Positions 5,381-13,295 of a stretch of 33,994 nucleotides of DNA are shown one piece after another. Location: the IMG/VR virus record IMGVR_UViG_3300043435_000741, positions 1 through 33,994 of that record; one strand, written 5' to 3'. Made by a program: the position numbers and the translations under genes. A model generated the notes under the pieces. That model saw only the letters and a program-made list of their open reading frames with translations, did not search any database and was not told the origin of the DNA. Origin of the DNA: a virus. Each line of letters starts with the position of its first letter. The first letter of the stretch is position 1.

Positions 5381-5707
5381 ATGAAGTATCAAATCAAAAG
5401 CCTTAAGCAATTTGAAATGAGAAACGGCGTTGCACTTACTGCAAACCTTTACCGCAATAACAAACTTATTGCATATCTTGAAGATGAAGGTAATGGCGGT
5501 AGTTTGGCAGTGCGTTGGGCAGAGGGCAATGTTTGGCAGAATCCTGAAGAATCAAAAATGATTATGGATTTCTACACTGCACACGCAGATAAAACTCATT
5601 GGACTCAGGAACACATCAACGCAGATTATGCAGATTCAGTTGAGTTGGCAGTTGAGTGGATGATTGAAATGCATCAATCAAAGCAACTTGTATTGGTAGG
5701 TGCATAA
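5381..5707 (+). CDS. Hypothetical protein, first gene of the plus-strand operon (108 aa)
   Basis: This soluble mixed alpha/beta protein begins KYQIKSLKQFEMRNG and later has TANLYRNNKLIAYLEDEGNGG, WAEGNVW and a C-terminal helix ending in MHQSKQLVLVGA. I recognise no catalytic motif and cannot name a family. It opens the only plus-strand operon, behind its own regulatory region, and its stop overlaps the next ATG by one base (TAATG). An early moron-like or host-directed role is possible but not shown. Confidence 0.8.
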   Translation: MKYQIKSLKQFEMRNGVALTANLYRNNKLIAYLEDEGNGGSLAVRWAEGNVWQNPEESKMIMDFYTAHADKTHWTQEHINADYADSVELAVEWMIEMHQSKQLVLVGA

Positions 5708-5829
5708 TGAGTTGGTACGAATTGCACAATTGCGTATGTAATTACTGCAAGGAAAAATTCCAATCAGTAGAAAAGATGAACATTTGCCTGCCTTGCTTTG
5801 AGGCACAACTAGCGAACGGGGATAACTAA
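5707..5829 (+). CDS. Small zinc-ribbon protein (40 aa)
   Basis: The start is ATG 5707, sharing a base with the preceding stop. The product has Cys pairs CNYC (11-14) and CLPC (27-30) plus Cys9, the layout of a minimal zinc ribbon (NCVCNYCKEKF...MNICLPCFEA). Such mini zinc proteins bind nucleic acid or act as adaptors. No start or stop ambiguity is visible. Function unknown. Confidence 0.75.
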   Translation: MSWYELHNCVCNYCKEKFQSVEKMNICLPCFEAQLANGDN

Positions 5830-5830
5830 T

Positions 5831-6004
5831 ATGGGCGCATATAAGGAACTATTTATTGAGATTCAAGATTCAATCTGCAATATTGCCAAAAACCTTGAGG
5901 AATCAATTGAGGATTGCGATATTGACCAAATGAAACTTGCCCTACGCGGTGCAATTGTGAACTCTGCCCTAACTATTGCTTTTATTGAAGAATTGGAGAA
6001 TTAA
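5831..6004 (+). CDS. Small helical hypothetical protein (57 aa)
   Basis: It starts one base after the preceding stop. The chain is acidic and strongly helical (YKELFIEIQDSICNIAKNLEESIEDC, then LALRGAIVNSALTIAFIEELEN), probably a helical hairpin. No family recognised. Tight spacing shows it belongs to the plus-strand operon. Confidence 0.7.
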   Translation: MGAYKELFIEIQDSICNIAKNLEESIEDCDIDQMKLALRGAIVNSALTIAFIEELEN

Positions 6005-6006
6005 AG

Positions 6007-6174
6007 ATGAAACTGAACAAACGCGGTTTAATCGTGATGTGGGCGCTAGTAATCCTTATAGTGCTTGGCTTTACCTATCTAACCCGTGATGTGTGTTATG
6101 TAGGTAATATGGATGGCAATACCCTTGGCTACGGCTCTTGCTCAAAAATGATTGATTTGGTGATTACAAAATGA
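6007..6174 (+). CDS. Small single-pass membrane protein (55 aa)
   Basis: A short basic start (MKLNKRG) is followed by a hydrophobic helix at about 7-25 (LIVMWALVILIVLGFTYL) and then a short, probably external domain with two Cys (30 and 45) and several Gly. Positive-inside charge places the N-terminus in the cytoplasm. It overlaps the next gene by 4 nt (ATGA). It could be an uncleaved signal-anchor protein acting at the cell envelope. No family recognised. Confidence 0.7.
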   Translation: MKLNKRGLIVMWALVILIVLGFTYLTRDVCYVGNMDGNTLGYGSCSKMIDLVITK

Positions 6175-6299
6175 AACTAAAAGATGTTGCTGAATATCAC
6201 GCTGAACAGGCTAAAGAGGCAGATGCTTGCAATGAGAGGTTTCAGGCCGAATATCACCTTGAAATGTTAAGTGCCTTGCTTGAAGAAATGGGAGAGTAA
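6171..6299 (+). CDS. Small helical acidic protein (42 aa)
   Basis: It starts with ATGA overlap on the preceding gene. The product is a single probable helix or coiled coil (VAEYHAEQAKEADACNERFQ, then LEMLSALLEEMGE). No motif. Its stop overlaps the ATG of the ribbon-helix-helix gene (TAATG), so the two are translationally coupled and could work together. Confidence 0.65.
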   Translation: MKLKDVAEYHAEQAKEADACNERFQAEYHLEMLSALLEEMGE

Positions 6300-6430
6300 T
6301 GACCCCCACGCCAATTAGATGTGTTCGAGTTTCGCAAGAATTGTGGAGCGCAGTAACTGCAAAAGCTACAGATGAAGGCAAAAGCGCCTCACAAATTATT
6401 ATTGAAGCACTCAAGGAATACATAAAGTAG
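6299..6430 (+). CDS. Ribbon-helix-helix DNA-binding protein (Arc/CopG type, 43 aa)
   Basis: The 43 residues fit one ribbon-helix-helix unit: a beta ribbon IRCVRVSQ (6-13), helix 1 ELWSAVTAKATDEG, turn KSA, helix 2 SQIIIEALKEYIK. Such proteins are dimeric repressors that bind palindromic operators through the paired ribbon. It is the last gene of the plus-strand operon, coupled to the gene before it, and the operon leader holds a 12-bp palindrome, so autoregulation or control of the divergent early unit is a reasonable guess. Confidence 0.75.
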   Translation: MTPTPIRCVRVSQELWSAVTAKATDEGKSASQIIIEALKEYIK

Positions 6431-6439
6431 TTAAAAAGC

Positions 6440-6481
6440 AAGTAAACCCCGCACCTGGAACGGCAGGCGCGGGGTTTACTT
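6440..6481. terminator. Bidirectional intrinsic terminator
   Basis: A perfect 13-bp stem, AAGTAAACCCCGC (6440-6452) with GCGGGGTTTACTT (6469-6481), is capped by a 3-bp CCT/AGG extension after one mismatch. The plus-strand operon ends just before it at 6430 and the minus-strand late unit ends at 6507. On the minus strand the stem is followed by GCTTTTT. It ends both converging transcripts. Confidence 0.85.
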
Positions 6482-6506
6482 ATTGGGGGCGTGTGAGCGC
6501 CTAAAT

Positions 6507-6770
6507 CTATTCTGTTGAAATCTCACCACTAATTGAGGCGTATGCCGCCAAATCAATGAAACTATCAAGGTGATCAGGGGTTTCAATCAATCTAGCAACC
6601 TTTACCAACCCCATACAGATTGCAACCTGCGCCGGTGTTACTTCAGTTTGTAGAAATGTTGACCATAAAGAGGCAATTCGCTGATGGTTGCTTAAAGCTG
6701 AACCATAATTCTTTTCTCTATCGCCGTGAGTGAGCCTATCGGCCTCGGCTAAAATCTCTTTGCGGTTCAC
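6507..6770 (-). CDS. DUF6378-like phage protein (87 aa)
   Basis: The sequence RLTHGDREKNYGSALSNHQRIA, then LWSTFL and VAICMGLVKVARL, is the signature of a widespread phage family of unknown function (DUF6378-like), often near nucleotide or replication genes. Here it is the last gene of the late unit. It starts at GTG 6770, sharing a base with the TAG of the glycosyltransferase, with GGGGGAATA upstream. A possible nucleotide-pyrophosphohydrolase-like helical fold has been suggested for similar proteins; I see no metal-binding ExxE set that proves it. Confidence 0.7.
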   Translation of the reverse strand: MNRKEILAEADRLTHGDREKNYGSALSNHQRIASLWSTFLQTEVTPAQVAICMGLVKVARLIETPDHLDSFIDLAAYASISGEISTE

Positions 6771-7828
6771 TATTCCCCCAACTCATACCAACCATCGCCC
6801 CATAAGGTAAGCAATCGTTGGAAATAATCATTGTATTGAGCGCCGATAGTATCAAGGTTATAGAGAGAAACCGCACGCCCTCGGATTGCGGCGCGATCTA
6901 ATTGCTTCACATTCTCGGCTGCATCCATAAACTCTTTGAGAGTACGGCACCTAAAACCTGTAACGCCGTGGGGGTTATTCTCGGTAAAAGCGCCCCAATC
7001 GGTAGTAATTGTTGGGGTACCGCAAGCCTGAGATTCAATAACTACATTCCCAAATGGTTCAACATAGAGAGTTGGCGCAAAAGTGGCGATTGCACCGCCC
7101 ATTAACTTTGCTCTTTCTTCAGGGTTTACGCTTCCCACAAATTCGCCGTAGCCGATTTGCTCGCCTGGACCTGCCAAGATGAGGCGCTTGCCTAAGCGTT
7201 GGCATACCTCTTGAGCGATTCGGTAGCCTTTTCGATCAATCAAACGGCCAATAAATAGGTAGTAATCACCCTTGCCATCGCCAAGTGGGAACATTTCAGG
7301 TTCCAAATACCCTGGGATAACCGCATCATAAAATTGGCCATCTGCAGTAGTTGGGTTTTTCCACCCTGCGTAGATTGAGTGCATCCAGGCGTAGGATTCA
7401 AAAACGCGGTACTTACTAAAAACACCGCCGTAGCCAACGCCAAATTCCACCGCTATCGCAGTTGGGAAGGCATCGGCAATTGGCTTGTGTGCGCCACCGC
7501 CGATAAGGCAAATGAAATCTTGCTCTTCAAATCGCTCTGCTATCTCTCGGATGGCGTTGCCATTGAAGGTTTGCCAGTGTGGCAGGGATGTATCAAATGA
7601 AACGCTTGTGTAGTGATTAGATCCTTGGGCTTGCGCTCGCATCTCTTCAGATATGCAGGTGATTAACTCATCCTCGACACCTTCAGATTGCTCACCGGCA
7701 TACAAATAAACAGTATGGCCTTGAGCCTTCATCATCATTACAAAACGGCGTACCTTTTCAGTAAAGGCACATCCTGCATACTCTTTTGTTACTTGAGTAT
7801 GAGGCAAAGCTACAATGTGAAACCGCAT
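6770..7828 (-). CDS. GT4-family glycosyltransferase
   Basis: This 352-residue protein has a GT-B type C-terminal half: LFIGRLIDRKGY (about 191-202), LILAGPGE (216-223) and EPFGNVVIESQACGTP (257-272), whose paired Glu257 and Glu265 form the E-x7-E nucleotide-sugar motif of GT4 enzymes. The N-terminal half (LPHTQVTKEYAGCAFTEKV) is the acceptor domain. It would transfer a sugar from an activated donor. Position after the tail-fibre and adhesin genes suggests it modifies virion fibres or the host surface, but DNA or lipid acceptors cannot be excluded. The ATG at 7828 has GGGGGAATA upstream. Confidence 0.85.
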   Translation of the reverse strand: MRFHIVALPHTQVTKEYAGCAFTEKVRRFVMMMKAQGHTVYLYAGEQSEGVEDELITCISEEMRAQAQGSNHYTSVSFDTSLPHWQTFNGNAIREIAERFEEQDFICLIGGGAHKPIADAFPTAIAVEFGVGYGGVFSKYRVFESYAWMHSIYAGWKNPTTADGQFYDAVIPGYLEPEMFPLGDGKGDYYLFIGRLIDRKGYRIAQEVCQRLGKRLILAGPGEQIGYGEFVGSVNPEERAKLMGGAIATFAPTLYVEPFGNVVIESQACGTPTITTDWGAFTENNPHGVTGFRCRTLKEFMDAAENVKQLDRAAIRGRAVSLYNLDTIGAQYNDYFQRLLTLWGDGWYELGE

Positions 7829-7848
7829 TATTCCCCCTGATTAGTGCG

Positions 7849-8193
7849 TTATTCGGCTATTTCAAGCCAAGAAAGTGTTGCTTCATCCCATTGATAAAAC
7901 TTGCCATCTGTAGGCATTGGTGTAGGTGATTCCCAAAGGTATGAATCAGGGTTTAATGTCCAAGATTCAAATGGCTTTGGTGCTGCAAATCCAACACCAT
8001 CCCAGGTATAGCCAACGCCTGCGTAGTTTTTGTTAAGTGGTGTGCCACCTAATGTGTGAACTCCACCAAAAGTATTGTATGAAGTCTTAATCCACTCACC
8101 TGTATAGCGATCAGGATTTGCCTGAATAAACTCATCTTCAACTACATTTACTTGAACAACAATTCCGTTTTCAACTTTAGCCCAGTGTGCCAT
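7849..8193 (-). CDS. Conserved phage protein, probable tail-fibre associated (114 aa)
   Basis: It begins AHWAKVENGIVVQVNVVEDEF, a pattern common in aquatic phages, especially cyanophages, where the family is unassigned. Later it is rich in Trp/Tyr with GVGYTWDG, PKPFESWTLN and GKFYQWDEATLSWLEI. The repeated W-x-W and GKFYQWDE pieces suggest a small beta domain, perhaps a carbohydrate-binding or fibre cap module. It lies between fibre genes and the glycosyltransferase and overlaps its upstream neighbour by one base. Confidence 0.7.
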   Translation of the reverse strand: MAHWAKVENGIVVQVNVVEDEFIQANPDRYTGEWIKTSYNTFGGVHTLGGTPLNKNYAGVGYTWDGVGFAAPKPFESWTLNPDSYLWESPTPMPTDGKFYQWDEATLSWLEIAE

Positions 8194-8399
8194 TATTCTT
8201 CATCCTTTTTTTCGCCATAAAGTTCAACTGCATTAAGTAACTTCACTTCACGCTTAGTAACAATTCCACCTTTTTCATCAAGTTGGCCTTTAGCGGTTGC
8301 TTCATCATCTGCAATGATGTGAACAAGCATTGTTACTTCGTATGAAAAGCATTGAGTTATTTTTTCGTTTTTTAACTTTGTTACATTGTCTTTAGTCAT
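8193..8399 (-). CDS. Small hypothetical protein in fibre cluster (68 aa)
   Basis: This charged protein begins TKDNVTKLKNEKITQCF, then has a predicted strand-helix-strand region (YEVTMLVHIIADDEATAKGQ) and an acidic/basic end (LYGEKKDEE). The middle resembles small phage proteins of unknown role with a ferredoxin-like fold. GGGGGAAAA precedes the ATG at 8399. Its stop shares a base with the next start. Context suggests fibre assembly, unproven. Confidence 0.7.
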   Translation of the reverse strand: MTKDNVTKLKNEKITQCFSYEVTMLVHIIADDEATAKGQLDEKGGIVTKREVKLLNAVELYGEKKDEE

Positions 8400-8407
8400 T
8401 TTTCCCC

Positions 8408-10105
8408 CTAAATTGGATAACGAATAATTACTACACCTGAACTGCCTGAGCCACCACTGCCAACACCAGCGCCGTTAGCAAACCCGCCACCGCCACCGCC
8501 ACCACGATTTACAACACCATTTGATCCATTAGGATTTCCTGCTGCTCCACCGCCACTTGTTGCAGTGCCACCAGTAAATGATGCAGTATTGCCAGTTCCA
8601 CCACCACCACCAGCATATCCGATTGAAGCACCTGATATTGAGTATGTTTTACCAATACCACCAACGCCACCAACATTTGTGCTTGCGCCATTACCACCAG
8701 CACCACCAGCACCGCCACCGCCACCGCAGCCAATATTGCCACCGCTAGTAAAATCATCACCACCAGCGTTACCAAAACCTTTACCACTGTAAGCATTTTG
8801 TGTTGATGTTCCAGGTGTACCACCACCAGCGTATTCACCAGCACCGCCACCTGAACCGCCGTTTGCACCATTTCTTGAAGAGCTATTTCCCCAAGATGCT
8901 CCACCACCACCACCGGTTGCAGTATAAGAAAGTGCTGAAGAATTTTGACCATTCGGCGCAGTTGCTTGAGTGCTTGATCCACTACCGCCTGCACCAACTG
9001 TAATGTTATATGTAGTTGCAGTTACAGATTCACCGGTTGAGTAAACTAATCCACCAGCACCGCCACCGCCACCTAGGAAGTAACCACCGCCACCGCCACC
9101 TGCTACAACTAAGCAATCAACTGTAAGTGAAACTGATGGAATAAAACTTCCATCACTTGTAAATGTGTGAATCCAATAAGTGCCATCAGTAGTAATTGTT
9201 CCACCAGTTGCTTTTGTATTTATTCCTGTATAAAAAGAACCATCAGATGTAAATGTGTGAATTGTATTGCCACCTGAAGTAGTTACAATTCCACCATAGG
9301 CTTTTTGTATAGTTCCTGAATAACGAGCAATAACAATGCCTGATCCACCAGAACCACCAGCAACATAGGCTGTTTGATAATGACCGCCGCCACCACCACT
9401 ACCTGTATTAGTTGTTCCTGCTATACCAGGATTATTTCCACCACTTGCACCAGCGTTACCGCCACCACCAGTGCCACCAGTGCCACTTATTCCAGTTCCT
9501 TCAATAGTTCCGCCGCCACCACCTGCACGGGTAACGGAACTACCAGTAATGCTTGAAGCAAGCCCATTTCCGCCATTTCCACCTGAAACATTTGCTACTG
9601 CGTTGCCACCTGCAGATCCAGCACCACCGCCACCACCTGCTGGAAACCCGCTACCATAAACGCCCGTTCCGCCATTAGAGCCTTGTCCTGTTGTGCCTGT
9701 TCCGCCTGAGTTGGAAGCACCAGTATTTATAGGACCGCCACCACCAGATCCACCATTAGGATTATTAGTTGATACGCTTGTATTACCATTAGCAGCACCG
9801 CCACCCAATGATGTGATAGTGCTAAATGAAGAGTTATTTCCTGTAAAACCATATCTTGGCGATGTAGTACCACCGCCTGCGCCACCAGCGCCAACAACAA
9901 CAGGATATAAAGTATTTAAAGCAAGAGTTAACGAATTTTCTGCTGCACTATTACCACCTGATGTACCAGCAGATGTTCTATAACCACCAGCGCCACCGCC
10001 GCCGTAATCACCACCGCCACCGCCACCGCCAGCAATAACAAGGTAATCAACAGATAAACCTAGATTCCCACTAATTGCAGATGCAACAACACCAATAATT
10101 GGCAT
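8408..10105 (-). CDS. Glycine-rich adhesin-like tail protein with two modules
   Basis: About 565 residues, strongly glycine-rich. There are two similar modules, roughly residues 20-270 and 325-565. Each opens with VDYLVIAGGGGGGG or VDCLVVAGGGGGG, continues through a GGAGGY/GGAGGL and YPVVVGAGG/YNITVGAGG pattern, and ends SGGSGIVIARYSG or SGSSGVVIIRYP. Between them are two short HTFTSDGSF repeats. The family is the phage glycine-rich domain, and long Gly runs recall the polyglycine-II helix packing of T4-like gp38 adhesins, so receptor binding at the tail tip is likely. The start at 10105 leaves room for the ribosome site GGGGG; an in-frame ATG at 10117 abuts it. The Gly-rich modules invite recombination. 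Confidence 0.75.
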   Translation of the reverse strand: MPIIGVVASAISGNLGLSVDYLVIAGGGGGGGDYGGGGAGGYRTSAGTSGGNSAAENSLTLALNTLYPVVVGAGGAGGGTTSPRYGFTGNNSSFSTITSLGGGAANGNTSVSTNNPNGGSGGGGPINTGASNSGGTGTTGQGSNGGTGVYGSGFPAGGGGGAGSAGGNAVANVSGGNGGNGLASSITGSSVTRAGGGGGTIEGTGISGTGGTGGGGNAGASGGNNPGIAGTTNTGSGGGGGHYQTAYVAGGSGGSGIVIARYSGTIQKAYGGIVTTSGGNTIHTFTSDGSFYTGINTKATGGTITTDGTYWIHTFTSDGSFIPSVSLTVDCLVVAGGGGGGYFLGGGGGAGGLVYSTGESVTATTYNITVGAGGSGSSTQATAPNGQNSSALSYTATGGGGGASWGNSSSRNGANGGSGGGAGEYAGGGTPGTSTQNAYSGKGFGNAGGDDFTSGGNIGCGGGGGAGGAGGNGASTNVGGVGGIGKTYSISGASIGYAGGGGGTGNTASFTGGTATSGGGAAGNPNGSNGVVNRGGGGGGGFANGAGVGSGGSGSSGVVIIRYPI

Positions 10106-10106
10106 A

Positions 10107-10760
10107 TTAGGCCACATCCCCCGTTGCGTACCAGGTATCGGTTCCGGCTTTCATCAAAGTTATTACTGAAAATTGCGCTCTCGTTTTTGGCGTTGTTGAT
10201 GTAGCACCTGTTGAGGCAAGTGTTACTCCACCCGCGCCAACTACTGTTACTTGGCCTGTTCCAATTTGGATGAGGTTTACAAGTGATCCTGTTGGAAATG
10301 CCACGCTTGAATTAAGTGGAATTGTGTAAGTTTGAGCTGAACCATTAGATGCAGTAACCAAATCATCTCGATCTGTTAAAACAAAAGTATAAGTTGTGCC
10401 AACTTGTGCATTTACGGCTTCAACGCCACCTGCACCAGTAGCACCTGTTGCACCAGTTGCACCTGTAGGACCTGAAGGACCTGTTTCACCAGTTGGACCT
10501 GTTGCACCTACTGGACCTGTTGGGCCAGTAATACCTGTTGCACCTGAAGGACCTACTGAACCTGTTGGGCCAGTTGGACCTGTAGCACCTGCTGCGCCTG
10601 CAGTGTAGGCATACGCCAAAGAGTTCCAGGCAGTAGTACCATCACCAATTTTATATTTAGTGGTATCTGTTTCAAGTCCAAGTTCACCTGCAGCAAGTGT
10701 TGGATTGTTTGAAGTCCAGTTTGCTGCGGTGTCGCGGCGGTTTTGTAGTCTTGAGGTCAT
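10107..10760 (-). CDS. Collagen-like tail fibre protein (217 aa)
   Basis: Residues 1-50 ([20 protein letters not shown], then [17 protein letters not shown]) are a common phage fibre attachment segment that folds as a trimer. Residues about 55-112 are G-x-y collagen repeats ([16 protein letters not shown]...), and the C-terminal about 100 residues form a beta-rich head ([37 protein letters not shown]). The layout is anchor, stalk, head, as in receptor-binding fibres. It lies between a much larger collagen-like protein and the glycine-rich protein. Confidence 0.8.
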   Translation of the reverse strand: MTSRLQNRRDTAANWTSNNPTLAAGELGLETDTTKYKIGDGTTAWNSLAYAYTAGAAGATGPTGPTGSVGPSGATGITGPTGPVGATGPTGETGPSGPTGATGATGATGAGGVEAVNAQVGTTYTFVLTDRDDLVTASNGSAQTYTIPLNSSVAFPTGSLVNLIQIGTGQVTVVGAGGVTLASTGATSTTPKTRAQFSVITLMKAGTDTWYATGDVA

Positions 10761-10780
10761 TTTTTACCTTTTCCTGATTG

Positions 10781-12727
10781 TTAGAAAGAAACTGATGCTC
10801 CACCGGCATCAATAGTATAGGTCCAACTTGAAGTTGTTGAAGTTCCTGCATTGTAAATAATGTCTGGATTGATTGTTGAAGATCCACCATCAAGATAATC
10901 AACAATGTACGCTGCTGCATCTTGGCCGGCAGGGCCAGTAGCACCGGTTGCACCGGTTGCACCAGCAGGGCCAGTATCACCTGTTGCACCAACAGGGCCA
11001 GTGGCACCTGTAGCTCCAACTGCGCCTTGAGGTCCAGTTGGGCCTTGTGATCCTGTAGGGCCTACATCACCTGTTACACCTTGCGGACCAGTTGCACCAA
11101 CAGGGCCAGTTGCACCAACATCGCCTTGATCGCCTTGAATACCTTGTGGACCTGTTGCACCCGTTGGACCTACAGGGCCAGTTGATCCAACTTCACCCTG
11201 GATTCCTTGAGTACCTTGCGGACCTGTAGCACCTGTTGCACCAACAGGACCAGTGGCACCAACAGGGCCAGTTGATCCAACATCGCCTTGCGGGCCAGTA
11301 GCACCAACAGGGCCAGTTGCACCAACTTCACCCTGAATACCCTGGATACCTTGCGGGCCAGTGGCACCGGTTGCACCAATAGGACCAGTCGAGCCTGCAG
11401 GGCCAGTAGGTCCTACATCGCCTGTTACGCCTTGTGGACCAGTGGCACCAGTAGCGCCAACGGGGCCAGTAGCACCAATTGGACCAGTAGGGCCGGTATC
11501 GCCTGTAGCACCTACAGGGCCAGTAGCACCGGTTGCACCAGTTGGACCTTGTGGGCCTTCAACTGCCTGAAGTGATGTAATTACATAAGAATAATGTTGT
11601 GATCCTTCAGTGTAAAAATTAACTGTTCGAGCAGTGCCATCATCATTGCGAGCATACAACTCAATAATCATACGATCAGTTTCATCAACTGCCGAACTTG
11701 GCAACACAATCTCAAGCTGAGTAAGCATTGGATTTGCGCCATCGTAAGGAATTAATGTTGCATCTGTATCACCAATTGTTGCTAAAACAGTGCCTGCATT
11801 ATTTGCCAACTTTAAGCGTGCAAAAGCGTAAACATCTGAACCGCTTGTTGGCTTTGAAAAAAACATATAAAAGCGTTGTGCGCCTGCAGGAATTAAAGTA
11901 AATCCAAATGGCTCGCTTATGTATTGCTGCATTAATTCAGTTGAATTTCCTGCAACAGAGTTAGTAACAGTTGCCATTGAGGCAGTTGTTGGCTCTGTAC
12001 CTAATTGCTTAAATCCTGTTAACTCTGTAATGGATTCATTGAAATAGTAGAAACGGCCAGTTGAGTAACCTTGTGGGCCAGTAGCACCTGTAGCACCTGT
12101 TGGACCTTCAACACCGGTTGCGCCAATCGGTCCAGTAGATCCTGTAGCACCGGTTGGACCAGTAAGGCCAGTAGGTCCAACTTCACCGGTTGCACCGGTT
12201 GCACCTACGGGGCCAGTGGCACCTGCAGGCCCGGTTGGACCTGTTGCACCTGTTGGGCCTTCAATACCCTGAATACCCTGGATGCCTTGCGGTCCAGTTT
12301 GGCCGATAGGTCCAGTTGATCCGATAGGACCAGTTACGCCTGTTGGGCCAATCTCACCTTGCGGGCCAGTAGCGCCTATATCACCTTGCGGACCTGTAGC
12401 ACCGGTTGGACCTTCAACGCCTTGAATACCCTGGATGCCTTGAATACCTTGGGGGCCAGTTGCTCCAATAGGTCCAGTTACGCCTGTTGGACCGATAGGG
12501 CCAGTAGATCCTGTAGGACCTGTAGCACCGATAGGACCAGTAACACCGATAGGGCCAGTTACGCCTGTTTGTCCAATTGGACCAGTGGCACCGGTTGGAC
12601 CTGTAGGGCCAGTGGCACCTGCAGGGCCTTGTGGGCCTTGCTCATTGGAAATAATTACCTCTGCAGTTGAGGCAATTTCAACAATTACATCAGTTGTGCT
12701 TGAGGATACATAGACAATTGAACTCAT
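10781..12727 (-). CDS. Large collagen-like fibre protein (648 aa)
   Basis: A short N-terminal beta segment (about 1-30) leads into a first G-x-y collagen run (about 31-220), a globular beta domain (about 225-385, [20 protein letters not shown]...), a second collagen run (about 386-605) and a 40-residue end ([20 protein letters not shown]). Triplets are mostly [12 protein letters not shown] and GIQGIQ. Phage collagen repeats form trimeric stalks, so this is probably a long tail fibre or virion surface fibre with two shafts. The DNA is highly repetitive and may vary in length. It overlaps the upstream gene by 4 nt. Confidence 0.85.
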   Translation of the reverse strand: MSSIVYVSSSTTDVIVEIASTAEVIISNEQGPQGPAGATGPTGPTGATGPIGQTGVTGPIGVTGPIGATGPTGSTGPIGPTGVTGPIGATGPQGIQGIQGIQGVEGPTGATGPQGDIGATGPQGEIGPTGVTGPIGSTGPIGQTGPQGIQGIQGIEGPTGATGPTGPAGATGPVGATGATGEVGPTGLTGPTGATGSTGPIGATGVEGPTGATGATGPQGYSTGRFYYFNESITELTGFKQLGTEPTTASMATVTNSVAGNSTELMQQYISEPFGFTLIPAGAQRFYMFFSKPTSGSDVYAFARLKLANNAGTVLATIGDTDATLIPYDGANPMLTQLEIVLPSSAVDETDRMIIELYARNDDGTARTVNFYTEGSQHYSYVITSLQAVEGPQGPTGATGATGPVGATGDTGPTGPIGATGPVGATGATGPQGVTGDVGPTGPAGSTGPIGATGATGPQGIQGIQGEVGATGPVGATGPQGDVGSTGPVGATGPVGATGATGPQGTQGIQGEVGSTGPVGPTGATGPQGIQGDQGDVGATGPVGATGPQGVTGDVGPTGSQGPTGPQGAVGATGATGPVGATGDTGPAGATGATGATGPAGQDAAAYIVDYLDGGSSTINPDIIYNAGTSTTSSWTYTIDAGGASVSF

Positions 12728-13071
12728 CGAGTTACCTCTGGTGAAATATTTAACTCACCCTGAACTAAACGGGTTACTGCGCCAACTGCAGAAATTAGCT
12801 CTAAATCATAAACATAGGTTCCTGCAGGCAAAAGTGCAGTTTGGGTTGCAGTTTGATTGAGGCTAATTGTGCCTGCTGCACCGCCAAGGGTAATGCCACC
12901 ATTGCTTGTTGTAAGCGAAAGGATAACTTCACTATCTTCAACATCTACGCGAGCCGCAAGGCGAGCAGTCCAATTGGTGATATTTACGGGAACGCTATCA
13001 ATCTCCCAAGTTAAGAGAAGGTTGAAAGTTGCACCCTGCTCAATCGTAAAATTAAGTGTGCCTGCTGCCAT
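12724..13071 (-). CDS. Beta-sandwich virion protein, BppU N-terminal-like (115 aa)
   Basis: The sequence [21 protein letters not shown], then [23 protein letters not shown] and [15 protein letters not shown], matches a common phage structural family with an Ig-like or BppU-N-type fold, often encoded next to tail or head fibres. It probably anchors the collagen-like fibre to the virion. Its stop overlaps the fibre start by 4 nt (ATGA), which supports a joint role. The fold assignment is inferred from pattern. Confidence 0.65.
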   Translation of the reverse strand: MAAGTLNFTIEQGATFNLLLTWEIDSVPVNITNWTARLAARVDVEDSEVILSLTTSNGGITLGGAAGTISLNQTATQTALLPAGTYVYDLELISAVGAVTRLVQGELNISPEVTR

Positions 13072-13097
13072 TTATTTGCTCCAAAAAATAGTAAGGG

Positions 13098-13283
13098 TTA
13101 CTTTGATCCTCTACCAAAATCAACGGCTGAAGAATCAAGCCACTTGAGAATTGGACCTGCAGCGCCTGCTAGGGCCGCCATTCCAAGAGTTTTCAAATCT
13201 GTTTCTCCGGCAAGATAAAGAGCAATTGCTGCTGCTGCTGCTGCGCGGAACCAGGTAAGGCCGATTTGTTTCATTTGTTCCAT
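13098..13283 (-). CDS. Holin-like small membrane protein (61 aa)
   Basis: The start at ATG 13283 has GGGAG 7 nt upstream. Two hydrophobic stretches are visible: about 8-26 (GLTWFRAAAAAAIALYLAG) and about 33-48 (LGMAALAGAAGPILKWL), with a short charged end (DFGRGSK). It directly follows the endolysin gene, so it is a holin candidate. The other small membrane protein upstream of the endolysin could instead be the holin, with this one as antiholin or partner. Confidence 0.6.
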   Translation of the reverse strand: MEQMKQIGLTWFRAAAAAAIALYLAGETDLKTLGMAALAGAAGPILKWLDSSAVDFGRGSK

Positions 13284-13295
13284 TATGTAACTCCC

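Noticed and set aside
6211-6441. 76-residue minus-strand frame at 6211-6441
   Set aside because: Runs through the terminator and antisense to three tightly packed plus-strand genes.
8565-9983. Plus-strand Pro-rich and Thr/Ser-rich reading frames opposite the glycine-rich gene
   Set aside because: Gly codons read in reverse give Pro and Thr runs. No ribosome sites and the composition mirrors the real minus-strand gene.
10684-12204. Leu/Val/Gln-rich minus-strand frames inside collagen genes
   Set aside because: Alternate-frame readings of the repeated triplets; they overlap clear collagen coding.
10396-12670. Plus-strand frames opposite the collagen-like genes
   Set aside because: Shadow frames of the G-x-y repeats; low complexity and no ribosome site.
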